DNA from: an uncultured Polyangiaceae bacterium | Lineage (GTDB): Bacteria > Myxococcota_A > Polyangia > Polyangiales > Polyangiaceae | Reading direction: 5' to 3' | Assembly: GCA_938004815.1 (NCBI GenBank) | Contig: CALKVR010001424.1 | Location: forward strand, 1 to 16,701 | DNA: 16,701 nt | Part shown: positions 1 through 7,324 of the stretch, piece after piece | Position numbering within the stretch: the first letter of the stretch is position 1 | Layout: each line of letters opens with the position of its first letter | Program-made: the position numbers and the translations under genes | The notes under the pieces: model-generated | What the model was told of the DNA's origin: nothing | What the model saw: only the letters and a program-made list of their open reading frames with translations | Databases searched by the model: none

Positions 1-1
1 G

Positions 2-787
2 CTGCCGACGTTTCGGATACGCCAGGTCTGCCAGACCAAGACGTGCACGTTCGCGATCCCGCGCGACGTGAAAAAGGCGGCGGTGAGCAAGGTGGCGGGC
101 GAGGTTACCGAGCCGGCTGCGCTGTTCGGGCTCGAGCTTTCGGCGAACGCCAAGATCGGCACCCGGGCGAACCTCGCGCTGGGCGCCATCGCGGTCGTCC
201 TCTCGGGTGAGGCAGAGGTCGACGCGCCGATGGGCAAGGGCAAGCCGGCCAACCGGCGAGCGATGAAGACGCTCGACGGCGTCTTCGTCGACGGCGGCAA
301 CTTCTCGATCGTTTCCGAAAAGGGCGCTCGCCTCTTGGTTGCGTTGATCGGAACGATGAAAGATGACGGTGGCGTCATCTACAATGGCGGCTACTGGGCC
401 GACCGTCCCGGCGGCGACAAGGGCTTCATCCCGTTCGCGCTCGGCAAAGACCCCCTCCACTGGGGCGGCGGCAAGCTCGGGGCGTCCATCGGCTTCGAGG
501 GGCCCCGCGCCAGCTGCACCCTGCTCGCCATCGACTCGCCCGCGGGCGTCGCGGCCCACCAGCACGACGCCGAGTGGGAGATGCTGGCGATCCTCTCGGG
601 CAAGGGCGCCGTGCCGCTCGGCTCTGCCGGCGAGCGAACGACCCTCACGGCGCAGCCGGGCATGGCTCTTGCGATTCCTCGGGGCGCCGAGCACGCGTTC
701 CAGCCCGAAGCGCTCCCGATGGTGGCGATTCAGCTCTACGTGCCGCCGGGGCCGGAGCAGCGGTTCAAGAAGCTGGCCGGGAAGTAG
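2..787 (+). CDS. Bicupin-domain protein, 5' end outside the window
   Basis: The frame is open from the first bases of the window with strongly GC-biased third positions, so the gene probably starts upstream. A GTG at 68 is a possible internal start, but it has no ribosome binding site. The C-terminal half carries a clean cupin motif 1: HQHDAEWE followed by MLAILSG fits HxHx4Ex6G at about nt 556-600. Motif 2 (GMALAIPRGAEH, about nt 658-693) follows at the expected distance and supplies the further metal-binding His. The N-terminal half (about nt 110-330) looks like a second, degenerate cupin barrel without the metal ligands. Cupins bind a metal in a small beta barrel; members range from dioxygenases and isomerases to sugar or ligand sensors, and the substrate cannot be told here. 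The 3' end overlaps the convergent dehydrogenase gene by 23 nt. The cupin call is firm; the function is unknown. Confidence 0.8.
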   Translation: MPTFRIRQVCQTKTCTFAIPRDVKKAAVSKVAGEVTEPAALFGLELSANAKIGTRANLALGAIAVVLSGEAEVDAPMGKGKPANRRAMKTLDGVFVDGGNFSIVSEKGARLLVALIGTMKDDGGVIYNGGYWADRPGGDKGFIPFALGKDPLHWGGGKLGASIGFEGPRASCTLLAIDSPAGVAAHQHDAEWEMLAILSGKGAVPLGSAGERTTLTAQPGMALAIPRGAEHAFQPEALPMVAIQLYVPPGPEQRFKKLAGK

Positions 788-1739
788 CGTCGACGAGGAC
801 CTTGAGCGCGCCTCGCCGGCCGGCGTGCTCGAGCGCTGCATCCGCCTCCGACAACGGGTAGCGAGCCGCGACGAGCGGTCGTGGATCGACGCGCCCGCTG
901 GCGAGAGCCGTCACCGCGCGCGCCATGTCGCCGCACCGCGAGCCGACGACGCGCAGCTCGTTGATGACGACGGGCGCGAGATCGAGCGAGACGGCCCCCG
1001 CCACCGTCGTCTTGAGGACCACCGTGCCGCGCGGCCGGACGAGCTCGAGGGCACGCGCGAGCCCGCGCTCGCTGCCGGTCGCCTCGACGACGACGTCGGC
1101 GCCGCGTGCCGAGGCCGGGAGCTCGCCCTCGAGGAACGTCTCGGCCCCCGTGGCGCGTGCCAGCGCGAGCTTTGGGGCGTGGTGACCGACGACGGTGGTG
1201 GCGACGCCGCTCGTCGCGAGGGCGATCCCGATCAGCAGGCCGAGCTTGCCGTCGCCGAGCACGATCGCGCGCGCGCGCGTGTCGCCCCCGATCTCGTCGA
1301 GGACGTGGAGCGCGGCCGCGAGCGGCTCTGCGAAGACGGCGCGATCGTCGTCGAGCGAGTCAGGAACCTCGACGAGACAGCGCTCGGGGATGGTCGCTCG
1401 CTCGGCGAATGCCCCCGGACGACCGAGGATCCCGAGCACCGTGCGCGCCGAGCAGTGGTGACCATCGCGATCGGTGCAGTCGGCGCAGGTGCCGCAGCCG
1501 GCGTTGATGTCGGCGACGACGCGCTTGCCGACCCAGCGGGCGTCGTCGGCTTCGAGCACCTCGGCGACCATCTCGTGGCCGGGCACGCCGCGAAAGGCCA
1601 TGTACCCCTTCGCCAGCTGGAGGTCGGTGTCGCAGACGCCGGCGACGCGGACGCGCACGAGCGCCTCGCCCGGCGCGCGCACGGGCTCAGGGAGATCGCG
1701 CGCGATACGCGCGTCGCCGTCGAGGTAGAGGCCGAGCAT
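765..1739 (-). CDS. Zinc-dependent medium-chain alcohol dehydrogenase family protein
   Basis: This 324-residue protein has the full MDR layout. The N-terminal GroES-like catalytic domain has Cys36 in GVCDTD, His55-Glu56 in GHE and Glu138 as likely catalytic zinc ligands. The structural zinc site has four Cys at 82, 85, 88 and 96 (CGTCADC, then HHC). The Rossmann fold begins with GDGKLG at 162-167. The family oxidises alcohols or polyols, or reduces carbonyls, with NAD(P)H in the cytoplasm. The protein is slightly short (typical members are 335-350 residues), and the substrate cannot be inferred. It lies 15 nt downstream of the alpha/beta hydrolase gene on the same strand, so the two are probably co-transcribed. 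Its 3' end overlaps the cupin gene. Both zinc sites look intact, so the enzyme should be active. Confidence 0.9.
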   Translation of the reverse strand: MLGLYLDGDARIARDLPEPVRAPGEALVRVRVAGVCDTDLQLAKGYMAFRGVPGHEMVAEVLEADDARWVGKRVVADINAGCGTCADCTDRDGHHCSARTVLGILGRPGAFAERATIPERCLVEVPDSLDDDRAVFAEPLAAALHVLDEIGGDTRARAIVLGDGKLGLLIGIALATSGVATTVVGHHAPKLALARATGAETFLEGELPASARGADVVVEATGSERGLARALELVRPRGTVVLKTTVAGAVSLDLAPVVINELRVVGSRCGDMARAVTALASGRVDPRPLVAARYPLSEADAALEHAGRRGALKVLVDATSRPAS

Positions 1740-1754
1740 GGGCCGCCATCGTAG

Positions 1755-2693
1755 TCAGGACTTCTGCGGGGTGCACCCCGGGGTCTCGGCGGGGCCTCCG
1801 CCCCGCGCCCACGCGAGCGCTCCCTCGAGGCGCTGCATCGTGTCCTCGGGCAGGGCGTGCCACACCGGTCCGAGGCTCACGAAGCGCGCCGGGATGCCTG
1901 CGGCGCAGAGCTTGCCGCGCGCGGCCAACATCGTGCGCTTGGCGCCGTCGAAGTCACCGGAGGCGAGCACCACGCGGCGGATGCCGCTGGTCCGGAGCTT
2001 TTCGGCGTCGGGGACGAGGGCGGCCCCGATCAGGACGAGACCCGCCCAGCGCCCTGGCCGCTCGTAGGCGATGTCGCGCGCGACGAAGGCCCCGCGCGAG
2101 AACCCCATGAGGACGTCACCCCGCTCGGCGGCAGGGGCGAGCGAGAGCGGCGCGAGCGCGGCCGTCAGGGCGCGATCGATGTGGGCGGCCTTCGCGCCGG
2201 CGTCGCCGGCCCAGTCGGCCGTCCCGTCGCCGTAGTCGACGTTGCCGGTCGGGCACACCACCACCATACCGGCTTCGGCCGCCGAGGCGACGCGCGCGCA
2301 GGTGCGCTTGGGGCTCGAGGTCATCCCGTGCAGCATCGTCAGGACGGCCGGCGCTTCATCGCCGGACGACGTCGGAGGAATGACACGAACGTCAGCGTTT
2401 CCTCGCGCCGTCCAGGCGTCGCGTACCGTCCTCCACCCTGGCGCCGCCGGGGGGGCGGCGGACGGCGAGGGGTCGACCTTTGCAGGCTCGCGCGGCGCCG
2501 CTCCGCGGAAGGCAGCCCCCGAATCGGTCGGTGAACCGGAAGTCGCGGCGTGCGCGTCGGTGTCGCCCAGCCGCGCGCTCGCCCAAGCGCGCCCGAGGAC
2601 CAGGTGCCCGAGGATCATCGTCCCCACGATCACGAGACAAACTCCGACCCATCGGCGGAGCCCAGGGCTCCGCGCCTCGTGCGATGCGCGCAT
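1755..2693 (-). CDS. Membrane-anchored alpha/beta hydrolase (esterase/depolymerase-like)
   Basis: The preferred start is the ATG at 2693, because GGGAGG (complement of 2699-2704) sits five bases upstream. An in-frame ATG at 2726 has no ribosome binding site and would add 11 residues. The 312-residue product starts with basic residues and one hydrophobic segment at about 15-35. A low-complexity Ala/Ser/Pro linker to about residue 90 follows, then a hydrolase domain predicted to be periplasmic. Visible catalytic elements are the oxyanion-loop HGMTSS, the nucleophile elbow GFSRG with Ser199, an acidic residue in SGDFDG (Asp247 or Asp249), and His279 in WHALP. The order and spacing fit carboxylesterases and polyhydroxybutyrate-depolymerase-like hydrolases; the real substrate is unknown. 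It is the first gene of a two-gene unit with the dehydrogenase. Confidence 0.82.
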   Translation of the reverse strand: MRASHEARSPGLRRWVGVCLVIVGTMILGHLVLGRAWASARLGDTDAHAATSGSPTDSGAAFRGAAPREPAKVDPSPSAAPPAAPGWRTVRDAWTARGNADVRVIPPTSSGDEAPAVLTMLHGMTSSPKRTCARVASAAEAGMVVVCPTGNVDYGDGTADWAGDAGAKAAHIDRALTAALAPLSLAPAAERGDVLMGFSRGAFVARDIAYERPGRWAGLVLIGAALVPDAEKLRTSGIRRVVLASGDFDGAKRTMLAARGKLCAAGIPARFVSLGPVWHALPEDTMQRLEGALAWARGGGPAETPGCTPQKS

Positions 2694-2698
2694 CGATG

Positions 2699-2704
2699 CC
2701 TCCC
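2699..2704 (-). promoter_or_regulatory. Ribosome binding site that fixes the hydrolase start
   Basis: On the minus strand GGGAGG is followed by a five-base spacer and the ATG at 2693. The upstream in-frame ATG at 2726 has no comparable purine-rich stretch, so the shorter start is favoured. Confidence 0.55.
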
Positions 2705-2833
2705 GCCCGCGAGCCGCGGGCGCCATTCGGGCGAGGTGCCGGCGCGACAGAAGGGCGCGCCTCGAGCCTCGGACCCGGGCTGGCGCGCGATGCCGCGCGC
2801 CTTCGATGGGCTATCGGGGGAGGGGAGGAGAGT

Positions 2834-2953
2834 GTGACGAGGCGTACGGATCGAGACCGAGATCGAGGTCGAGATCGAGATCGAGATCGAGATCGAGATC
2901 GGGCACGGGCACGGGCACGGGCACGGGCACGACGTGCGAGACTGACGGGGTGA
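2834..2953 (+). CDS. Possible 39-residue leader ORF made mostly of RD and RA dipeptides
   Basis: A purine-rich stretch GGGGAGGAG (2822-2830) is the strongest Shine-Dalgarno-like sequence in this intergenic region. It is followed after three bases by a GTG at 2834. That frame encodes a short, very basic peptide of Arg-Asp repeats then Arg-Ala repeats, because the hexamer microsatellite fills most of it. Its TGA (2951-2953) overlaps the GTG start of the UppP-like gene (2950-2952) as GTGA. This is the same coupling geometry seen between later genes of the run. The peptide resembles no family I know. It could be a translational coupling leader, or the coincidence of a repeat open in every frame with a purine-rich stretch. 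Only the position, ribosome binding site and overlap support it. Confidence 0.22.
   Translation: MTRRTDRDRDRGRDRDRDRDRDRARARARARARRARLTG
2850..2930 (+). repeat. Two-part hexamer tandem repeat (ATCGAG then CACGGG)
   Basis: Eight hexamers of ATCGAG type occupy 2850-2897, with variants ACCGAG at 2856 and GTCGAG at 2868. One hybrid unit ATCGGG (2898-2903) follows, then four CACGGG units and a half unit (2904-2930). The two arrays keep one hexamer phase, so the second may have arisen from the first by point change and re-expansion. The tract ends 19 bases before the GTG start of the UppP-like gene. Expansion or contraction by whole units would change leader length without shifting any reading frame. 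Confidence 0.9.
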
Positions 2954-3655
2954 GCGCGGTCTTGGTCCTCGTGGTGGTGGTCTGCGCGGTTGCGGCGGGG
3001 ATGCCGATGGCGGGAGAGGCGCACTGGGCGGCGGCCGAGATCCTCGGGATTTCGGCCGGAAGTCAGCTCGCAGCTGCCCCGCACCTGGCCGCCTGTGTGG
3101 TCATGGTCGCGGCGGGTTTGAAGGGCGCCCGAGCCGTGCCCTGGGCGCCCTTGGTCGTCGGCTTCGCTGGGGCCGAAGGGTTTCGCTGGTTGTCGGGGGC
3201 GGTGCGGACGAGCGCGCTGACGGTGGGGGTCGGCGTCCTCGCGACAGCGGCGATGCTGCTCGCGATGCGGTTCGCGCCGCGCGAGCGCGAGACCCTCGGC
3301 TGCCCGCGACGCGGCCATCGCCGCCGCCACCCTCAGCCTGGCGGGGTTGCCCGGCGCGTCGCCCATCGCGTGCGCGTTGGTGGCGCGCGCCTGGACCGGC
3401 AGACGTACGCCTCTGGAGTCGGCGGTGCTCGTCGCCGCGCCGTTCGAGCTCCGCGCCGCCTGGGACGCCTGGACGGCGGCCACGGTGCGTGCGTCGCTCC
3501 CCGAGCTCGCTCTCGCCGGAGCGCTGGCCCTCGGCGCCGCATGGATCGGGCTCCGCACCGTTCGGATCCGCGCCGAACGCGCGACGGGGTTCGCGATCCC
3601 CTACCTGAGCATCTTCGGCGCCGCGCTCCTGGCCCACGCCTGGGCTGCCCGCTGA
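2950..3655 (+). pseudogene. Divergent UppP/BacA-like membrane protein with an apparent internal frameshift
   Basis: Coding signal runs in one frame from the GTG at 2950 to about 3300, then continues one frame later to the TGA at 3653-3655. The span is 706 nt, one base more than a whole number of codons, and the switch lies at about 3285-3310. The joined product (about 234 residues) has roughly eight hydrophobic segments. Two stretches align without gaps to undecaprenyl-diphosphatase signatures: AAAEILGISAGSQL against the family's GLTEFLPxSSSGHL, and DAAIAAATLSLAGLPGASP against the DALLIG...LIPGVSRSG helix. Canonical UppP dephosphorylates undecaprenyl diphosphate at the membrane. Here the SSSGH His is Gln, the first Glu of ExxxE is Trp, and the Arg of SRSG is Pro, so catalysis is doubtful even if the frame were restored. 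The shift could be real, programmed or a sequencing error. manC starts 34 nt downstream. Confidence 0.6.
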
Positions 3656-3689
3656 GCCGGCCGGGCCGAGGGCGTGGTAACACGTCGGC

Positions 3690-4778
3690 GTGACCTCCTC
3701 CGTTCGTGTGGTCGTCCTGGCCGGCGGCTCCGGCACCCGCTTCTGGCCGGCGTCACGCGCCCGGCGGCCCAAGCAGCTGCTCCCCCTCACCGGCGGCGCG
3801 CCGATGATCCTCGAGACGGTCCGGCGCGTGCTCCCGCTCGTCGGCGGCTGGGCCGACGTGTTCGTTGCCGGCGGGCGTCTCGTCGAAGACGAGACGCGCC
3901 GCACACTCCCCGAGCTCCCCGCAGAGAACCTCCTCGTCGAGCCCTGTGCGCGCAACACCGCGCCGTGCATCGCCTGGGCTACGGCGGTCGTCGCGCGCCA
4001 ATCAGCTGACGATATCGTCATTGTATTGCCAAGCGACCACCACGTCGCCGATGTCGACGCTTTCCGCCGCTGCCTCGCCGCCGCGGTCGAGTCGGCCCGC
4101 GCGGGCGTGATCACGACCATCGGCATCCGCCCCACGCGCCCGGAGACCGGGTTCGGCTACCTCGAGATCGCGGGCGACGGCTCGGGCGACGCGGCCCGAC
4201 CGGTGCAGCGCTTCGTCGAGAAGCCCGACCTCGCCAAGGCCGAGCAGTTCGTCGCGAGCGGGCGCTACCTGTGGAACGCGGGGATGTTCGTGTACCGCGC
4301 GCGCGACATGCTCCGCGCCCTCGAGGCTCACCTCCCGGCGGTGGCCGTGGCGGTCCGCTCGCTCGACGAGGCGGCCCGGGCCGGGCGCGAGGCCGACGCG
4401 TTGGAGACGACGTTTCAGGCCATGCCCAGCGTCAGCATCGACGTGGGCGTCATGGAGAAGCTCGCCGAGATCGCGGTCGTCCCCGGCGACTTCGGCTGGA
4501 GCGACATCGGCAGCTGGCAGGCGGCGTGGGAGCTCGCCGCGAAAGACGATCGCGGCAACGCGTCGCCGGCGCGCGCGGTCGTCGTCGACGCCGGCGGCAA
4601 CCTCGTCGTCGACGCTCGCTCGTCAGGCGCGGCAAGAAAGGTGGTCGCGCTCGTCGGGGTGTCGGACCTGGTCGTCATCGACACCGACGACGCCTTGCTC
4701 GTGGTGCCGCGGTCCCGCGCCCAGGACGTTCGGCTCGCGGTCGAGCGTCTGCGTGAGACCGATCCGGACGTCCTGTGA
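3690..4778 (+). CDS. manC: Mannose-1-phosphate guanylyltransferase
   Basis: The enzyme makes GDP-mannose from mannose-1-phosphate and GTP, supplying envelope polysaccharides, lipopolysaccharide or protein mannosylation. The 362-residue protein begins, after six residues, with the nucleotidyltransferase signature LAGGSGTRFWPASR (10-23) and then PKQLLPL (Lys28), which bind GTP and pyrophosphate. FVEKPD (175-180) and YLWNAGMFVYRA (193-204) are the sugar-phosphate motifs typical of this family. There is no C-terminal cupin phosphomannose isomerase domain, so it is the single-function form, of usual length. The start is GTG, chosen because the signature lies at the normal distance; no good ribosome binding site is visible. 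Its TGA overlaps the GTG of the next gene, implying translational coupling. Confidence 0.93.
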   Translation: MTSSVRVVVLAGGSGTRFWPASRARRPKQLLPLTGGAPMILETVRRVLPLVGGWADVFVAGGRLVEDETRRTLPELPAENLLVEPCARNTAPCIAWATAVVARQSADDIVIVLPSDHHVADVDAFRRCLAAAVESARAGVITTIGIRPTRPETGFGYLEIAGDGSGDAARPVQRFVEKPDLAKAEQFVASGRYLWNAGMFVYRARDMLRALEAHLPAVAVAVRSLDEAARAGREADALETTFQAMPSVSIDVGVMEKLAEIAVVPGDFGWSDIGSWQAAWELAAKDDRGNASPARAVVVDAGGNLVVDARSSGAARKVVALVGVSDLVVIDTDDALLVVPRSRAQDVRLAVERLRETDPDVL

Positions 4779-5422
4779 AGGCGCACTGGCCTCACCTCCG
4801 GGCGGCCTTCGTCCTCTTCCAGATCCTCGCGATCGCGACGATGGCGCTCCCGGGCCCGGTGGTCGGCAACGAGAAGGCGTGGAACACCCGCAACGCGAAG
4901 AAGGACATCGACGATTGGTCGGCTTCGCTCGGCAGCGATCCGGAGACGTTTCGCGGAATGCTGCGGTCGGTCGCGACCGGATACGTCGCGGTCCGCCAGG
5001 CCCTGACGGCTCCGTTTCGCTCATGGGCGAGCTGGACGGGGACGACCCAGTCGTGGGCGATGTTCGCCAGCCCGCAGCGCAGCCCGGCCGAGCTCCACAT
5101 CACCGGCGACGTCGGTCGCGGGTTCGACGTGCCGCTCTACCGGCCGCACGACGACACCGCGGATCTCTGGGCCGGCTTCTTCGATCACAACCGCATGCGC
5201 AAGTTCCGGGGCCGGTTCGGGCGGCGCTCGATCGGGCGCACCTACGATCAGTTCGCCTCCTACCTCGGCCGCCGAACGTGCGTGATGAAGCCCGATCTGG
5301 TCCGCGTGCGCGTCGCGCTCTACACGTACCGCTCCCCCGGCCCCGAAGAGCTCGGGCGCGGCGTCGTGCCCCAGGGCGCCTACGAGCACGAGCGCGTCAC
5401 GAGCTGCGAGGCGGCCCGATGA
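4775..5422 (+). CDS. Membrane-anchored protein of unknown function paired with an HTTM protein
   Basis: The GTG start overlaps the manC stop as GTGA, and the TGA end overlaps the ATG of the HTTM gene as ATGA, so translation of all three is probably coupled. The 215-residue product has one N-terminal hydrophobic segment (about residues 9-31) and a soluble remainder that is probably extracytoplasmic. A central motif QSWAMFASPQ (92-101) recalls the W-x-M-F-(A)-P motif of small membrane proteins often encoded beside HTTM proteins (DUF5819-like); this is from memory and unchecked. The C-terminal third is basic and has Cys at 168 and 211 that could pair. No catalytic motif is recognisable. The strict pairing suggests a partner subunit of the HTTM protein. 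Confidence 0.8.
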   Translation: MKAHWPHLRAAFVLFQILAIATMALPGPVVGNEKAWNTRNAKKDIDDWSASLGSDPETFRGMLRSVATGYVAVRQALTAPFRSWASWTGTTQSWAMFASPQRSPAELHITGDVGRGFDVPLYRPHDDTADLWAGFFDHNRMRKFRGRFGRRSIGRTYDQFASYLGRRTCVMKPDLVRVRVALYTYRSPGPEELGRGVVPQGAYEHERVTSCEAAR

Positions 5423-6426
5423 GCGTCGTCGCCCGCTGGTGGCGCGGCTGGGTCGCCTTCACGAGCGAGCGCGAGCCGGCGTTCCTGCTCGCGTTCTTTC
5501 GAATCGCGATCGGGCTGTGCGCCATCAGCTCGCTCGTCTCGGCCGCGACCTCGGGGGTGCTCGACGTGATGTGGGTCGATGCCTCTGGCGGCGGCGCGCT
5601 CGGGCTCTCGGGCTCGCGCCTCGTCCAGCTGTTCGGTGGCGCCACGCACCCCGTGATCTGGGGCTTCTTCTGGGTCGCGCTCGCGGCGTCGGTGCTCTCG
5701 ACGGTCGGCCTCGGTGGCCGCCTGCCCCTCCTCGTGGCTTCGCAGGTCTACGGCGCGCTCGTGCGCACGAACGCGAACACGATGGGCGGCTACGACTCGA
5801 TGATCGCGATCGCGTTCTTTCTACTCTTCTTCAGCGGGGCGAACGAGACGCTGTCGCTCGACGCCTGGCGAAAGACCCGACGGTTCGCCACGGGCGCGCT
5901 CGTCTCGGCCTGGCCGCGCCACGTGCTCGTGTTCCAGCTCGTCGTCATCTACTTCTTCACCGGCCTGCAGAAGATGAGCCCGGTTTGGACGCCGGCGGGC
6001 GGCTACTCGGCGCTCTATTGGGTCTACCAGGACCCGACCTGGCGGCGGTTCGACATGGATTTCACGGGGGCGCTCTACCCCGTCCTGCAGGTCGCGACGG
6101 CGGTCACGTGGCACTGGGAGCTCGCGGCGCCGCTCGTGCTCGTGTGGATGTGGCTGCGCCGCACGAGCGACCGCGGCGGTCGGCTTCGCGGCTGGCTCCT
6201 CCGGCGCGATCTCCGCGCGTGGTACCTGACCGTGGGTGTCTTGCTGCACCTCGGCATCCTGGTGACGCTGAACGTGGGCCCGTTCTCGTTCGTCAGCCTC
6301 TCGTTCTACCCGCTGTTCTTTCGGCCCGACGAGCTGACGGCGTTCGCCCGGCGGATCAGGCCGAGCGCGGCTGGCTCTGGATCCACGAAAACACTCTCTC
6401 CAGACCCGCCTCCAGCGACGTCGTGA
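5419..6426 (+). CDS. HTTM-domain polytopic membrane protein (gamma-carboxylase-like fold)
   Basis: The start is the ATG overlapping the preceding stop codon; upstream in-frame sequence is not coding-like. The 335-residue product has several hydrophobic segments and the order of motifs typical of HTTM domains. These are a first helix with LAFFRIAIGL (24-33), a loop with GGYDSMIAIAFFLLFFSG and then SLDAW, QLVVIYFFTGLQK (173-185) followed by W and GGYSALYW, an E-containing helix at WHWELAAPL, and HLGILVTLNVGPFSF near the end. HTTM is the membrane part shared with vitamin K-dependent gamma-glutamyl carboxylase. The lumenal half of that enzyme is missing, so carboxylase activity should not be assumed, and bacterial HTTM functions are mostly unknown. 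The last 71 nt overlap the convergent epimerase gene, and the tail they encode is low-complexity and polar. Confidence 0.85.
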   Translation: MSVVARWWRGWVAFTSEREPAFLLAFFRIAIGLCAISSLVSAATSGVLDVMWVDASGGGALGLSGSRLVQLFGGATHPVIWGFFWVALAASVLSTVGLGGRLPLLVASQVYGALVRTNANTMGGYDSMIAIAFFLLFFSGANETLSLDAWRKTRRFATGALVSAWPRHVLVFQLVVIYFFTGLQKMSPVWTPAGGYSALYWVYQDPTWRRFDMDFTGALYPVLQVATAVTWHWELAAPLVLVWMWLRRTSDRGGRLRGWLLRRDLRAWYLTVGVLLHLGILVTLNVGPFSFVSLSFYPLFFRPDELTAFARRIRPSAAGSGSTKTLSPDPPPATS

Positions 6427-7324
6427 CGCGCCAGCCGAGGCGCTCGGCCGTCTTGTGCGGGTCGCCGAAGCGGTTCGTGCCCGCCGTCCAGTCCGCCGGC
6501 CCCGCGATGGGGGCGACACCCGTCTTGCTGGCCCGGGTGATCTCGGCGACCAGGTCTTTGACCTTCACTGCCTTTCCGGTGGCGACGTTCAGCACCTCGC
6601 CCGAGACGTCGGCCTCCATCGCGCGGATCGTGGCGTCGACGGCGTCGTCGACGAACACGTAGTCGAGGGCTTGCTCGCCGTCGCCGAACACCACCGCCGG
6701 CTCGCCGGCGAGGAGACGCTCGAAGCTCTTGATGATGACGCTCTTGTAACCCATCCCCGCGAACTGCTTCGGCCCGTAGATGAAAAAGTAGCGGAGCACG
6801 TTCCACGGCACCTTGGAGGTGTCGCCCGTGTAGGCGAGGAGCTGCTCGCCCGTGAGCTTGCTGATGCCGTAGACGGTGCGCGGGTCGCAGCGCTCGCTCT
6901 CGACCATAGCGTCGCCACGGAGGCGGCCGTAGGCGTAGAGCGACGACGAGAACACGACCTTCTTGATGCCGGCGCGGACGGCCAGCTCGTAGAGCGAGAG
7001 CGTGCCCGAGACGTTGCTCTTGATGACGCGGGCGGGCGAGTCCTTGCTCTGGTTGTGCTTCTCGGCCGCGAGGTGGAACAACAGGTCGGCGCCCTCGAGG
7101 GCCCCGGCCAGCTCGGCCTCGGGGTCGAAGCCGATCTCGTGCTTCACCATCCGGACCTTGCTCTCGGAGCCGAGGTTCGCGAGATCGCCGTAGCGCAGGC
7201 TGTCGACGACGGTGACCTGGGCCGCCCCGCGCGCGACGAGCTCGTGGACGAGGTGTGAGCCGATGAAGCCTGCGCCGCCGGTGACGACGATGCGGGAGCC
7301 CTGGATTCGTGTGGCGTGCGTCAT
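6356..7324 (-). CDS. NAD-dependent epimerase/dehydratase (extended SDR)
   Basis: The 322-residue protein is an extended short-chain dehydrogenase acting on nucleotide sugars. It has the NAD-binding VTGGAGFIGS (14-23, Gly16/19/22), Asp41 after strand 2 favouring NAD, HLAAEK at 84-89, a serine-rich SSSLYAYG (126-133) and the catalytic YxxxK at Tyr152-Lys156. RYFFIYGP and the FGDGEQALDYVFVDDAV region match sugar-nucleotide 4-epimerases and 4,6-dehydratases. The exact sugar cannot be assigned; a UDP-glucose/galactose 4-epimerase-like role is plausible. The ATG at 7324 overlaps the MATE gene's TGA (ATGA), so the two are coupled. The reading frame stays open further upstream inside the MATE gene, but coding signal there belongs to MATE. 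The 3' end overlaps the HTTM gene on the other strand. Confidence 0.9.
   Translation of the reverse strand: MTHATRIQGSRIVVTGGAGFIGSHLVHELVARGAAQVTVVDSLRYGDLANLGSESKVRMVKHEIGFDPEAELAGALEGADLLFHLAAEKHNQSKDSPARVIKSNVSGTLSLYELAVRAGIKKVVFSSSLYAYGRLRGDAMVESERCDPRTVYGISKLTGEQLLAYTGDTSKVPWNVLRYFFIYGPKQFAGMGYKSVIIKSFERLLAGEPAVVFGDGEQALDYVFVDDAVDATIRAMEADVSGEVLNVATGKAVKVKDLVAEITRASKTGVAPIAGPADWTAGTNRFGDPHKTAERLGWRVTTSLEAGLERVFSWIQSQPRSA

Noticed and set aside
363..1754. Long plus-strand open frame across the cupin and dehydrogenase genes
   Set aside because: It overlaps two genes with clear motifs in other frames, and its translation is low-complexity Arg/Ser/Ala then antisense-like.
2242..2949. Extension of the UppP-like frame far upstream of 2950
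   Set aside because: The frame is open back to 2242, but most of it lies antisense to the hydrolase gene with shadow-like composition. Only an ATG at 2806 remains a minor alternative, mentioned under the repeat finding.
3631..3675. GC-rich inverted repeats near the end of the UppP-like gene as a terminator
   Set aside because: GCCCA...TGGGC and GGCCGGGCC pairings exist, but there is no T-run and manC starts almost at once, so termination here is unlikely.
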